Source: Thermoleophilia bacterium (GTDB lineage: Bacteria > Actinomycetota > Thermoleophilia > Gaiellales > Gaiellaceae). From it: DNA of 64,000 bases. The stretch lies in NCBI GenBank assembly GCA_025929895.1, contig JAICPI010000003.1:29649-93648 (forward strand), in the 5' to 3' direction. The notes beneath the pieces were generated by a model that saw only the letters and a list, made by a program, of their open reading frames with translations, had not been told where the DNA came from and made no database searches. Positions 19,508 to 28,613 of the stretch are shown here, in pieces (the stretch's first letter is position 1; the number at the start of each line of letters is the position of its first letter). The translations under genes and the position numbers were made by a program.

Positions 19508-20467
19508 GTGACCGAGTTCGGCTACGCCCTCTCCTCCGAGGAGCACTCTCCGGCCCGGCTCGTCGAGAACGCGCGCAAGGCCGAGGAGGCCGGGTTCGAG
19601 TTCGCGATGATCTCCGACCACTTCCACCCGTGGGTGGACGCGCAGGGCGAATCGCCGTTCGTCTGGAGCGTGATCGGCGCGATCGCGCAGGCGACGGACC
19701 GGATTCGCCTCGGCACCGGCGTCACGTGCCCGACGATCCGGATCCACCCCGCGATCGTCGCGCACGCCGCGGCGACGAGCGCCGCGCTGATGCCCGGCCG
19801 CTTCTTCCTCGGCGTCGGCTCGGGCGAGAACCTGAACGAGCACATCCTCGGCGACCACTGGCCGGCACCGGACGAGCGCCTGGAGCTGCTCGAGGAGGCG
19901 ATCGAGGTGATGCGGCTGCTCTGGCAGGGCGGCTACCAGACGCATCGCGGCAAGCACTACGTCGTCGAGAACGCGCGCCTCTACACGCTCCCGGAGGAGC
20001 GCGTTCAGGTCGCGGTCGCGGCGGCGAAGGAGCAGGCGGCCGAGCTCGCCGGCCGCGTCGGGGACGCGTTCGTGAACACCTCGCCGGAGCGCGAGCCGAT
20101 CGAGCAGTTCGAGCGCGCCGGCGGCGAGGGCAAGCCGAAGTACGGCCAGGTCACGGTCTGCTGGGCACAGAGCGAGGAGGAGGCCGCGCAGACCGTCCGC
20201 GACGTCTGGCCGACCGCGGCGCTCGGCGGCGACCTGTCGTACGAGCTGCCGCTCCCGCGACACTTCGAGCAGGCGACCGAGAACGTCGAGGCGGGCGACT
20301 TCGAGGGCAAGCTGCCGCTCGGCCCCGACCCCGCGACGTACCTCGAGCAGATCCGGGAGATGGTGGAGGTCGGATACACGCACGTCTACCTCCACCAGAT
20401 CGGCCGGGACCAGGACGGCTTCTTCCGCTTCTGGCAGGAGCGCCTCGAGCCGGAGCTCGTCGGGTAG
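19508..20467 (+). CDS. F420-dependent LLM-class oxidoreductase (TIGR03557-type)
   Basis: 319 residues from GTG at 19508. The protein begins TEFGYALSSEEHSPARLVENA, typical of the F420-dependent glucose-6-phosphate-dehydrogenase-like family within the luciferase-like superfamily. SDHFHPW supplies the conserved His/Trp near the F420 site, and the TIM barrel continues through GVGSGENLNEH. It should transfer hydride between coenzyme F420 and an unidentified substrate in the cytoplasm. It sits ten bases after the NYN gene and nine before acnA, but acnA has its own -10 element. Confidence 0.88.
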   Translation: MTEFGYALSSEEHSPARLVENARKAEEAGFEFAMISDHFHPWVDAQGESPFVWSVIGAIAQATDRIRLGTGVTCPTIRIHPAIVAHAAATSAALMPGRFFLGVGSGENLNEHILGDHWPAPDERLELLEEAIEVMRLLWQGGYQTHRGKHYVVENARLYTLPEERVQVAVAAAKEQAAELAGRVGDAFVNTSPEREPIEQFERAGGEGKPKYGQVTVCWAQSEEEAAQTVRDVWPTAALGGDLSYELPLPRHFEQATENVEAGDFEGKLPLGPDPATYLEQIREMVEVGYTHVYLHQIGRDQDGFFRFWQERLEPELVG

Positions 20468-20470
20468 AGT
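20465..20470 (+). promoter_or_regulatory. -10 element TAGAGT before acnA
   Basis: TAGAGT overlaps the stop codon of the F420 gene and is followed by six bases and GTG at 20477, with no Shine-Dalgarno sequence. Confidence 0.45.
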
Positions 20471-20476
20471 CGAAGC

Positions 20477-23230
20477 GTGAGCTTCGACGCGCGCTCGACG
20501 CTGCGCGTGGGCGGCGAGGAGCACGAGATCTTCCGCCTCGACGCGCTTCAGTCCCGCTGGGACGTCGAGCGCCTTCCCTACTCGCTCAAGATCCTGCTCG
20601 AGAACGTCCTGCGGCTGGGCGACGAGCACGACGTCGAGGCGGTCGCGGGCTGGAACGCCGCGGCCGACCCGACGGAGGAGATCGCGTTCACCCCCGCCCG
20701 CGTGCTCCTCCAGGACTTCACCGGCGTGCCCGCGATCGTCGACCTCGCCGCGATGCGCGACGCGATGCGCGACCTCGGCGGCGACCCCGCGAAGATCAAC
20801 CCCCTGCTCCCCGCCGAGCTCGTGATCGACCATTCCGTGCAGGTCGACGAGTACGCCACGCGCCTCGCGATCAGCCGCAACGCCGAGCTCGAGTTCGAGC
20901 GGAACAAGGAGCGCTACGCCTTCCTGCGCTGGGGCCAGACGGCGTTCCGCAACTTCAAGGTCGTGCCGCCGAACACGGGAATCGTGCACCAGGTCAACCT
21001 GGAGTACTTGGCCAGAGTGGTCGAGACGCGCGACGGACGGGCGTTCCCCGACACGCTCGTCGGCACCGACTCGCACACGACGATGATCAACGGGCTCGGC
21101 GTACTCGGCTGGGGCGTCGGCGGGATCGAGGCGGAGGCCGGCATGCTCGGCGAGCCGATCTCGATGCTCGTGCCGCAGGTGGTCGGCTTCCGGCTCGTCG
21201 GGCGGCTGCCGGAGGGAGCGACCGCCACCGACCTCGTGCTCACCGTGACCGAGGTGTTGCGGAGCGTCGGCGTCGTCGGGAAGTTCGTCGAGTACTTCGG
21301 CGCCGGGCTGCCGTCGCTGCCGCTCGCGGACCGCGCGACGATCGGGAACATGTCGCCCGAGTACGGCGCGACGTGCGGGTTCTTCCCGGTCGACGAGGTG
21401 ACGCTCGACTACCTCCGCCTCACCGGTCGGAGCGAGGAGCGGATCGCGCTCGTCGAGGCGTACTGCAAGGAGAACCTCCTCTGGCACGACCCCGGGCACG
21501 AGCCGACGTACACGGAGGTGGTCGAGCTCGACCTCGGCGAGGTCGTGCCCTCGATCGCAGGCCCGCGGCGGCCGCAGGACCGCGTGACGCTCGCGGACGC
21601 GAAGACGTCGTTTTTGGCCGCGCTCGGCACGTTCGGCGTGGACTACCTGACCACCCACGACGAGCAGGTCGAGGAGACCTTCCCCGCGAGCGATCCGACC
21701 GCCGAGCAGCACCCCGCGACGAACGGCACCGAGGACGCGGCACCGGACCCGCCCGCGCCCGTCCCCACCGTGGCCCTCGCGGAGCGCGCCGAACGCGTTC
21801 CGGTCACGATGAACGGCGACCGCTTCGAGCTCGAGCATGGAGCCGTCGTGATCGCGGCGATCACGAGCTGCACGAACACGTCGAACCCGCAGGTGATGGT
21901 CGGCGCCGGCCTGCTCGCGAAGAAGGCGGTCGAGCGAGGGCTGCGGCGGAAGCCGTGGGTGAAGTCGAGCCTCGCCCCCGGCTCGAAGGTCGTGACCGAG
22001 TACTACGAGCGCGCCGGGCTGACGCAGTACCTCGAGGCGCTCGGCTTCCACACCGTCGGCTACGGCTGCACGACCTGCATCGGGAACTCGGGGCCGCTGC
22101 CCGAGCAGATCTCGAAGGCGGTCGACGAGGGCGAGCTCGTGGTCGCGTCCGTGCTCTCGGGGAACCGCAACTTCGAGGCGCGCATCCATCCCGAGGTGAA
22201 GGCGAACTACCTCGCGTCGCCGCCGCTCGTGGTCGCGTACGCGATCGCGGGGCGGATGGACCTCGACCTGACGACCGAGCCGCTCGGGCAGGACGAGGCC
22301 GGTGCCGACGTGTATCTGCGCGACATCTGGCCGACCTCCGCGGAGGTGCAGGAGGCGATCGCCGCCTCGGTCCGGGGCGAGATGTTCACGCGGACGTACG
22401 CGGACGTGTTCGAGGGGGACGAGAACTGGCGCTCGCTCGACACGCCCGAGGGTGAGCTGTTCGCGTGGGACGAGGCTTCGACGTATGTGCGCCAGCCGCC
22501 GTACTTCCACGGCCTGCCCCGCGAGCCCCGTCCCGTGGAAGACCTGCGCGGCGCGCGCTGCCTCGTCGTGCTCGGGGACTCCGTCACCACCGACCACATC
22601 TCCCCCGCCGGCGCGATCAAGCCCGACTCGCCCGCGGGGAAGTACCTCGTCGAGCGCGGGATCGAGCGGAAGCAGTTCAACTCCTACGGGTCGCGCCGCG
22701 GGAACCACGAGGTGATGGTGCGCGGCACCTTCGCGAACGTGCGCCTGCGCAACCTGCTCGTCCCCGGCAGCGAGGGAACGTGGACCGCGCACGTCCCGAG
22801 CGGCGACGAGGGGACGATCTACGAGGTCTCCGAGCGCTACCTCGCCGAGCGCACGCCGCTGATCGTGATCGCGGGCAAGGAGTACGGCTCGGGCTCGTCG
22901 CGCGACTGGGCCGCGAAGGGGCCGAACCTCCTCGGCGTCGAGGCCGTGATCGCGGAGAGCTACGAGCGGATCCACCGCTCGAACCTGCTGATGATGGGCG
23001 TGCTCCCGCTCCAGTTCGGGGACGGCGAGGGACGCGAGGCGCTCGGCCTGACCGGGCGCGAGGAGTTCTCGATCGAGGGCGTCGAGAACGGCGAGGCCCG
23101 CGAGGTGCTCGTCCGCGCAGACCGCAAGGAGTTCCGGGCCCGCGTGCGGCTCGACACCCCGCGCGAGCGGGAGTACTTCCGCCACGGCGGGATCCTGCCC
23201 TTCGTGCTGCGGAGGCTCCTGGCCGCGTAA
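20477..23230 (+). CDS. acnA: Aconitate hydratase
   Basis: 917 residues, the length of monomeric AcnA/IRP-type aconitases. The [4Fe-4S] ligands are visible as C465 in SCTNTSNP and C531-x2-C534 in CTTCIGNSG. The swivelling C-terminal domain includes [12 protein letters not shown] and [14 protein letters not shown] linker rich in Ala, Pro and Thr around residues 415-440 is typical of actinobacterial enzymes. It interconverts citrate and isocitrate in the TCA cycle; the apo form may bind RNA, as in relatives. GTG at 20477 follows TAGAGT by six bases, so it is probably leaderless. Confidence 0.96.
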   Translation: MSFDARSTLRVGGEEHEIFRLDALQSRWDVERLPYSLKILLENVLRLGDEHDVEAVAGWNAAADPTEEIAFTPARVLLQDFTGVPAIVDLAAMRDAMRDLGGDPAKINPLLPAELVIDHSVQVDEYATRLAISRNAELEFERNKERYAFLRWGQTAFRNFKVVPPNTGIVHQVNLEYLARVVETRDGRAFPDTLVGTDSHTTMINGLGVLGWGVGGIEAEAGMLGEPISMLVPQVVGFRLVGRLPEGATATDLVLTVTEVLRSVGVVGKFVEYFGAGLPSLPLADRATIGNMSPEYGATCGFFPVDEVTLDYLRLTGRSEERIALVEAYCKENLLWHDPGHEPTYTEVVELDLGEVVPSIAGPRRPQDRVTLADAKTSFLAALGTFGVDYLTTHDEQVEETFPASDPTAEQHPATNGTEDAAPDPPAPVPTVALAERAERVPVTMNGDRFELEHGAVVIAAITSCTNTSNPQVMVGAGLLAKKAVERGLRRKPWVKSSLAPGSKVVTEYYERAGLTQYLEALGFHTVGYGCTTCIGNSGPLPEQISKAVDEGELVVASVLSGNRNFEARIHPEVKANYLASPPLVVAYAIAGRMDLDLTTEPLGQDEAGADVYLRDIWPTSAEVQEAIAASVRGEMFTRTYADVFEGDENWRSLDTPEGELFAWDEASTYVRQPPYFHGLPREPRPVEDLRGARCLVVLGDSVTTDHISPAGAIKPDSPAGKYLVERGIERKQFNSYGSRRGNHEVMVRGTFANVRLRNLLVPGSEGTWTAHVPSGDEGTIYEVSERYLAERTPLIVIAGKEYGSGSSRDWAAKGPNLLGVEAVIAESYERIHRSNLLMMGVLPLQFGDGEGREALGLTGREEFSIEGVENGEAREVLVRADRKEFRARVRLDTPREREYFRHGGILPFVLRRLLAA

Positions 23231-23259
23231 CCGATCCGGCGCCTCGCCCGTTCGAACGA

Positions 23260-23661
23260 GTGAGGATGGGTCGCATCGGGGTCATCACGCTGCTCGCGTT
23301 GCTCGCGGGCGGGCTGCTCGCCGTCTCGAGCGGCGCGCAGCCGAGCAGCTCGGGCGAGCCCGCGCCGGCGGCGTTCCGGCTCCTCGACGGGTCGGCGGGT
23401 TGCAGCTTCGACGGCTCGCGGCTCACGTGCTCGTCGCACGAGGGCGCGACGGCGGTGCTCGAGGAGGACGGGAGCTCGCACCCGTCTGCCGAGGCCGCCA
23501 GGTGGGACGCGTCGACGCCGGTGCTTCGGCGCACCGAGAGCTGGTGGCACGGCGGCTTCTCGTGCCGGGTCGCCGGCGAGGAGATCGTCTGCGAGCGCGA
23601 GCACGGCTCGATCGCGGTCGGCGGCGACGGCGTCGGCGGCGCGTCCTCGAGCTCGGACTAG
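23260..23661 (+). CDS. Small secreted cysteine-containing protein of unknown function
   Basis: 133 residues from GTG at 23260 (ATG at 23266 is an equally good start). A signal peptide ends near SSGAQP. The mature part is short, with two Cys pairs in similar hairpins, GCSFDGSRLTC and FSCRVAGEEIVC, each followed by a charged turn, which suggests two disulfide-bonded beta hairpins. The C-terminus is Gly/Ser rich. I do not recognise the family. It lies between acnA and the molybdate permease gene; its TAG forms part of the latter's -10 element. Confidence 0.68.
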   Translation: MRMGRIGVITLLALLAGGLLAVSSGAQPSSSGEPAPAAFRLLDGSAGCSFDGSRLTCSSHEGATAVLEEDGSSHPSAEAARWDASTPVLRRTESWWHGGFSCRVAGEEIVCEREHGSIAVGGDGVGGASSSSD

Positions 23662-23664
23662 TCT
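23659..23664 (+). promoter_or_regulatory. -10 element TAGTCT before the molybdate permease gene
   Basis: TAGTCT starts with the stop codon of the upstream gene and is followed by seven bases and GTG at 23672. Confidence 0.42.
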
Positions 23665-23671
23665 CCCCTCC

Positions 23672-24817
23672 GTGAAGCTCGACCGGCGTGAGCTGGCGGG
23701 CGCGGTGGCCGACCTCGGCGTCTTCGTCCCGATCGCCGTCGCCCTGATCGTCACGAACGGCCTCTCGCCGACGGCCGTGCTGCTGCCCGCGGGGCTGCTC
23801 TACGTCGCCGCCGGCTTCGTCTACCGGCTGCCGGTGCCCGTGCAGCCGCTGAAGGCCTTCGGGGCGATCGCGATCGCGCAGGGGCTCGGCTCGGACGAGA
23901 TCGCGGCGGGCGCGCTCCTGATGGGCGCCGTCTTCGTCGTGCTCGGGGCGACGCGCCTCCTCGACCTCGTCGCGCGCGCGTTCGCGCGGCCGGTGATCCG
24001 CGGCGTGCAGCTCGTCGTCGGCCTGCTCTTCCTGAAGATCGCGTGGGGGCTCGTCACCGACCCGCCGGCGGCGTTCGCGGAGCATGCGCCGAGCACGGCG
24101 CTCGCGCTGCCGCTCGCCGGCGTCGGGCTCGTCGCCGCGCTCGCGCTCAAGCGCTACTCGATCTCGCTCGTGCTCGTCGGCCTCGGTGCGATCGCGATGG
24201 TCGCGAGCGAGGGCTCGTCGGTCGCGCTGGGGCCGTCGGCGCTCGCGCTGCCCTCGCTCGACGCCGCGACGTTCGCGACCGCCTTCACCGTGCTCGTGCT
24301 GCCGCAGCTCCCGCTGTCGTTCGCGAACTCGTGCCTCGCCACGGCCGACGCCGCGCGAACGTACTTCGGCGAGAACCTGGCCCGGCGCGTGCGGCCGGGC
24401 AGGCTCGCGACGACGTTCGGCGGGGCGAACCTGCTCGCCGGCGCGCTCGGCGGGATGCCGGTCTGCCACGGCGCGGGCGGCCTGACCGCGCACGTGGCGT
24501 TCGGAGCCCGGACCGGCGGCGCGCCCGTGGCGATGGGAGTCGCGCTCGTCGTGCTCGCGCTCGGCGCGGGCGCGGGCCTCGCGACGCTGCTCGCGGCGTT
24601 CCCGCTCCCGATCCTGGCGGCGCTGCTCGCGGGCGCGGGTGTGCTGCACATCGGTCTCCTGCGCGACCTCGAGGGTGCGCCGGCATGGCTGCTGGCGCTC
24701 CTCGTCGGGGTGGTGGGGTTCGTCGTCCACCTCGCGCTCGCGGTCGCGCTCGGGCTTCTCGTCTGGTGGGCGTGGCGCGCGGCGCAGGCGGCGCGAATGC
24801 GCTTCGCGACCGCCTAG
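23672..24817 (+). CDS. MOT1-type molybdate/sulfate permease
   Basis: 381 residues with about 10-12 membrane segments. The N-terminal ELAGAVADLGVFVPIAVAL and the internal GGMPVCHGAGGLTAHVAFGARTG are the two diagnostic motifs of the MOT1 molybdate transporter family, a branch of SulP without the STAS domain. It should import molybdate, which fits the molybdenum hydroxylase operon and MobA/MocA-like gene at 9.5-14.8 kb, although they are not linked in an operon. The gene is convergent with the ZIP gene, with stops overlapping by three bases. Confidence 0.87.
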   Translation: MKLDRRELAGAVADLGVFVPIAVALIVTNGLSPTAVLLPAGLLYVAAGFVYRLPVPVQPLKAFGAIAIAQGLGSDEIAAGALLMGAVFVVLGATRLLDLVARAFARPVIRGVQLVVGLLFLKIAWGLVTDPPAAFAEHAPSTALALPLAGVGLVAALALKRYSISLVLVGLGAIAMVASEGSSVALGPSALALPSLDAATFATAFTVLVLPQLPLSFANSCLATADAARTYFGENLARRVRPGRLATTFGGANLLAGALGGMPVCHGAGGLTAHVAFGARTGGAPVAMGVALVVLALGAGAGLATLLAAFPLPILAALLAGAGVLHIGLLRDLEGAPAWLLALLVGVVGFVVHLALAVALGLLVWWAWRAAQAARMRFATA

Positions 24818-25554
24818 GCGAACGCGTTGTCGAGCGCGAGCATCAGCGCGAAGCCCGTGATCAGCGCGCCCGTCGCCGCACGCTCGTTGCCCGCGGCGTG
24901 GCTCTCGGGCACGAGCTCGTCGACGACGACGTAGAGCATCGCGCCGCCGGCGAACGCGAGGCCGAAGGGCAGCAGCACCGACGCGACGCTGAACGCCGCA
25001 CCCGCGGCGAACGCCGCCGGCGGCTCGACGAGCCCGGTCGCCGCCGCGATCGCCGCCGCGCGGCGGCGCCGCATGCCGGCGCCCACGAACGGCGCCGCGG
25101 CGACGAATCCCTCGGGCACGTTCTGCAGGCCGATCGCGATCGCGATCGGGATCCCGAGCTCCGGCCCGCCCGCGGCGAACGCGACCCCGACCGCGAGCCC
25201 CTCCGGGACGTTGTGGATCGTCAGCGCGGTGAGCAGGAGCGTGCCGCGCTGCCACGCCGCGTAGTGCCTGTGCTCCTCCCGGAACTGCGCGTGCACGTGT
25301 GGGATCAGCCAGTCCACGAGCGCGAGCGTCCCCGCGCCAACGAGCAGCCCGAGAACGACCTCCCCCACCGTGCCCGCGTCGAGCGCGGGCACGAGCAGGC
25401 TGAACGCGGTCGCCGCGAGCATCACGCCGGCCGTGAAGCCGAGCAGGACGTCGAGCAGCGTCTGGTTCGCGCGGGGCAGGACGAGGAGCGCGAGGCCGCC
25501 GACCGCCGTCCCGCCGCCCGCGGCGAGGATCCACGCCGCGTCCTCCCAGCTCAC
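24814..25554 (-). CDS. ZIP family metal permease
   Basis: 246 residues, GTG at 25554 overlapping the TGA of the upstream membrane protein gene (GTGA). About eight membrane helices are visible, with metal-site motifs HNVPEGLAVG in helix 4 and QNVPEGFVAA in helix 5, where the first His of the second motif is replaced by Gln. It probably moves Zn, Fe or Mn into the cytoplasm. The short length and lack of a long His-rich loop (only HVHAQFREEHRHY) match the GufA-like bacterial branch. Confidence 0.87.
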   Translation of the reverse strand: MSWEDAAWILAAGGGTAVGGLALLVLPRANQTLLDVLLGFTAGVMLAATAFSLLVPALDAGTVGEVVLGLLVGAGTLALVDWLIPHVHAQFREEHRHYAAWQRGTLLLTALTIHNVPEGLAVGVAFAAGGPELGIPIAIAIGLQNVPEGFVAAAPFVGAGMRRRRAAAIAAATGLVEPPAAFAAGAAFSVASVLLPFGLAFAGGAMLYVVVDELVPESHAAGNERAATGALITGFALMLALDNAFA

Positions 25555-26000
25555 GTGTAGGCGCCGAGCACGACGAGCGAGATCAGGAGCACGAACGGCG
25601 TGGCGAGCGCCGAGAGGACGGTCGCGACGAGGAACGGCACGTTCAGCAGCGGCAGGAGCGGCGCCCACGGCGTCACCAGCTCGCGGGCGCTCCACGCCGC
25701 ACGGCCGGTGCGCCAGAGGGGCCGGAACAGCCGGCCCCGGCGCGCGCGCGAGAGGTCGCCGAGCGACGACTGGAGCTCCGCAGCGTCCGCCGGTGCGCCA
25801 CGCAGGCGCCCGGGGAGCTCGGCGGCCTCGATCAGCGCCGTGGAGAAGAGGAAGAGGACGACCGCCGGTCCGGCAGCGATCGCGGCGAGCCCGAGCTTCC
25901 AGCCGTCGTCGTAGAGCGCGAGCAGGAAGAGCACCGTCGCGGCTGCGGCAACGTACGAGAGCAGGCGGGCAACGCGGGCGGTGGCGCGGACGGCCTTCAC
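25551..26000 (-). CDS. Membrane protein of unknown function
   Basis: 149 residues from GTG at 26000. Two hydrophobic helices (about 14-32 and 37-58) and a C-terminal pair (about 113-147) enclose an Arg-rich cytoplasmic segment (75-100). I do not recognise the family. Overlap with the ZIP gene suggests that it is co-translated with that permease. It is divergent from the riboswitch-controlled permease, with about 25 bases between its start and the predicted promoter. Confidence 0.68.
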   Translation of the reverse strand: MKAVRATARVARLLSYVAAAATVLFLLALYDDGWKLGLAAIAAGPAVVLFLFSTALIEAAELPGRLRGAPADAAELQSSLGDLSRARRGRLFRPLWRTGRAAWSARELVTPWAPLLPLLNVPFLVATVLSALATPFVLLISLVVLGAYT

Positions 26001-26025
26001 CCGCAGAGGCTTCCCGTCTCGCGGT

Positions 26026-26031
26026 TAGAGT
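26026..26031 (+). promoter_or_regulatory. -10 element TAGAGT for the TPP-riboswitch transcript
   Basis: TAGAGT lies about six bases before the predicted 5' end of the riboswitch, so transcription should start near 26037-26038. Confidence 0.45.
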
Positions 26032-26035
26032 GAAC

Positions 26036-26110
26036 GCGCCGGGGTGCCTCGCAGGAGGCTGAGATCAAACCCGTCGAACCTGATCCGGGTCATGCCGGCG
26101 AAGGGAGAGC
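26036..26110 (+). promoter_or_regulatory. TPP (THI-box) riboswitch
   Basis: All conserved blocks of the thiamine pyrophosphate aptamer are in order: GGGGTGCC (26041-26048), GGCTGAGA (26058-26065), ACCC, GAACCTGATC (26076-26085), then GGGTCATGCCGGCG and AAGGGAG. The 3' AAGGGAG at 26101-26107 is also the ribosome site of the next gene, six bases before its GTG. Ligand binding would therefore block translation; no separate terminator stem is seen. Confidence 0.95.
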
Positions 26111-26113
26111 GAC

Positions 26114-27451
26114 GTGAGCGAGCGAACGCCGACGTGGGGCATCGACCCGGTCCCCGACCGCCTGCGTGTGCTCGGCGCCCTCGATCTCACGATGCTCTGG
26201 GGGAGCCTCGGCGTCTCCCTGCTCGTGCTCGTGATCGGCGCGTTCGTGCTCCCGGGGCTGACCGTCGGCGAGGCGCTCTTGGCCGTCCTGCTCGGCAGCG
26301 CGATCGGAAACGCGATGCTCGGCGTCGCGGGCTCGATCGGCGCCGACGGACGCGTGCCCGCGATGGTGCTGCTCCGCGCGCCGCTCGGCCGGCGCGGCTC
26401 CTATCTGCCGACGACACTCAACGTCGCGCAATGCCTCGGGTGGGCGACGTTCGAGCTGATCATCATCGCGACCGCGGCTGCGGCCTTGTCGGAAGAGCTC
26501 TTCGGGGTGAGCGCGCAGGCGCTGTGGACGGTGGGATTCGGCGCCGTCGCCGCGCTCCTCGCATTCCTCGGCCCGGTCGGCTTCGTGCGCCGGTTCGTGC
26601 GCAGGTTCGCCGTGTACGTGGTGATCGCGTCGCTCGTCTACCTGACGTGGTGGGCCCTCGACACGCCCGAGCGAGACGGTCTGCTGTCGCTCGGTGGCGG
26701 GGACGGGTCGGTCTGGCTCGGGATCGACCTCGCGATCGCAGTCACCGTCTCGTGGATCCCGCTCGCAGCGGACTACACGCGCTTCGCACGCGACCGCCGA
26801 AGCGCACTCGTCGGCACCGGCCTCGGCTACTTCATGGCCGGATTCTGGATGCTCGCGCTCGGCGTCGTCGTCTTCGCGACCCGGGAGCTGGGCGACGTCG
26901 CGCAGCTGCCGGCCGCGGTCGTCGCCGCCGGGATCGCAGCGGCGCTCGCCTTGCTCGCGCTCCTCGTCGACGAGACGGACGAGGCGTTCGCCAACATCTA
27001 CTCGACGGCGCTCTCGCTCCAGAACGCGCTGCCGCGCGTCCCGCAACGCCTCCTGATCGGCGTCGCGTCGGTGGTCGCGACGCTCGCCGCACTCTCGATC
27101 GACCTACGGAGCTACGAGTCGTTCCTGCTCTTGCTCGGGTCGTTCTTCGTCCCACTCTTCGGCGTGCAGCTCGCCGACTGGCTCGCCGCCGGGACTCGCT
27201 ACCAGCCAGACGACTTCTTCGGCGGTCCAGCCGTCCGCGTCGCGCCGATCGTCGCCTGGCTCTTGGGATTCGCGACGTACCATGCGCTCCACGATCCGCC
27301 GCTCGGACCCGCACGCTGGGTCGACTTCGTCGAGCGCATCGATCCGGTGACGTTCGGGTACGGCGCCTCGCTGCCGAGCTTCGCGGTCTCGTTCGCGCTC
27401 GCGTTCGCGGCAGCGACGCTCAGGCGGCGAGCAGGCCCGTCGCGTACATGA
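26114..27451 (+). CDS. cytX: CytX-type thiamine-precursor (hydroxymethylpyrimidine) permease, NCS1 family
   Basis: 445 residues, GTG start fixed by the riboswitch-embedded ribosome site. Twelve membrane segments are predicted, with NCS1 family features: a short charged N-terminus leading into LTMLWGSLGVS, and a SWIPLAADYTRFARD motif near residue 220. NCS1 permeases directly under a TPP riboswitch are usually the HMP importer CytX. No thiamine biosynthesis gene is visible nearby, so the cell may salvage the pyrimidine. The 3' end overlaps the convergent ZIP-like gene by 32 bases. Confidence 0.85.
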   Translation: MSERTPTWGIDPVPDRLRVLGALDLTMLWGSLGVSLLVLVIGAFVLPGLTVGEALLAVLLGSAIGNAMLGVAGSIGADGRVPAMVLLRAPLGRRGSYLPTTLNVAQCLGWATFELIIIATAAAALSEELFGVSAQALWTVGFGAVAALLAFLGPVGFVRRFVRRFAVYVVIASLVYLTWWALDTPERDGLLSLGGGDGSVWLGIDLAIAVTVSWIPLAADYTRFARDRRSALVGTGLGYFMAGFWMLALGVVVFATRELGDVAQLPAAVVAAGIAAALALLALLVDETDEAFANIYSTALSLQNALPRVPQRLLIGVASVVATLAALSIDLRSYESFLLLLGSFFVPLFGVQLADWLAAGTRYQPDDFFGGPAVRVAPIVAWLLGFATYHALHDPPLGPARWVDFVERIDPVTFGYGASLPSFAVSFALAFAAATLRRRAGPSRT

Positions 27452-28613
27452 CCGCGATCCCCGCCAGGAAGCCGCCGAGCACCCAGCCGCTCGTGAGCCC
27501 GCCCGGCGCGCGGTCGCGCAGGTAGCGCCCGACCTCGACGACGACCTCGAAGGCCGCGCCGGCGGCGGCGGCGAAGAAGAGCACGCCGAGCCAGTCGTTC
27601 GCCGCGTAGCCGCCGAGCCACGCGCCCGCGATCGTCGGCGCGCCGGCGATCAGCACGAGCGCGACGAGCCACCGCCACGACACCGGCCGCCGCTCCTCCG
27701 CCGCGGGCGTCGCGATCCCGAGCCCTTCGGTCACGTTGTGGATCATGAAGCCGACGATCAGGAACGTGCCGAGCGCGAGCTCGCCGAGCGCGAACGAGGT
27801 CCCGATCGCGAGCCCCTCGCCGAAGTTGTGCAGCCCGATCCCGATCGCGACGAGGAGCGCGAGCGTCAACCCGGTCGCCGCCGCACCCTCCGACGAGAAC
27901 CGGCGCGAGATGAAGGTCAGCGTCAGGTACGACAGGGCGAGTCCGAGCAGCACCAGGCCCGCGCCCCCGAGCGCCGACGGCAGCGCGGCCTGGAGCTCGA
28001 ACGCCTCGCCGAGGGCGTCGAACGCCAGGAACGTGAGCAGCCCGGCCGTCAACGCCATGAAGGCCGCGAGCCACTCGGGCCGCGCCCGCCGAAGCGACGG
28101 CAGCCAGAGCAGTCCGAGCGCCACCGGGACGATCCCGACGAGCGCCCCGATCGCGGCGTAGCCGAGGAAGCCGCTGACGGACGGCCCGGGCGTCGCGACC
28201 GCGGCCGCGATCTCCTCCGTCGTCTCGATCCCCGTCGAGCTCGTCACGCCGACGAGGATCGGCTCGTCCTCGACCCAGTCGTACGGGACGACGATCGTCG
28301 CCGACCGAAGCCGCGAGAGCGTGTCGGAGCCGTCGACCGTGAACGGGACGATCGCATCGTCGACGGTCACGGCCGCGATCGTGAGGTCCTCCGGCTGCGG
28401 GTTCGTGACGCGAATCCGGATCTCGCCTCGCTCGAACTCGACGCGGCGGATGTCGAACTCGTCCGCGGCCGGCGGCGTCCTCCCGAGCAGATCGGTGACC
28501 GAGCTGCCGGTGGTCGCGAAGAGCGCGACCACGGCGACGAGCAGGAGCAGCGGAACGAAGGCCCAGAGTCGCCAGCCGCCGCCGCGCGGCTCGGTGCGGG
28601 CCGCGGTCGTCAC
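27420..28613 (-). CDS. ZIP-like metal permease with N-terminal extracytoplasmic domain
   Basis: 397 residues. A first membrane helix (16-35) is followed by a beta-rich domain of about 110 residues, unusual for ZIP proteins, and then an eight-helix ZIP core with GLHNFGEGLAIG and IHNVTEGLGIA as the metal site. GTG at 28613 overlaps the TGA of the multicopper oxidase gene (GTGA). The added domain may interact with the oxidase or bind metal outside. Because a MntR-like regulator lies divergently upstream, manganese or iron is the likely substrate; the direction of transport cannot be read. Confidence 0.82.
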   Translation of the reverse strand: MTTAARTEPRGGGWRLWAFVPLLLLVAVVALFATTGSSVTDLLGRTPPAADEFDIRRVEFERGEIRIRVTNPQPEDLTIAAVTVDDAIVPFTVDGSDTLSRLRSATIVVPYDWVEDEPILVGVTSSTGIETTEEIAAAVATPGPSVSGFLGYAAIGALVGIVPVALGLLWLPSLRRARPEWLAAFMALTAGLLTFLAFDALGEAFELQAALPSALGGAGLVLLGLALSYLTLTFISRRFSSEGAAATGLTLALLVAIGIGLHNFGEGLAIGTSFALGELALGTFLIVGFMIHNVTEGLGIATPAAEERRPVSWRWLVALVLIAGAPTIAGAWLGGYAANDWLGVLFFAAAAGAAFEVVVEVGRYLRDRAPGGLTSGWVLGGFLAGIAVMYATGLLAA

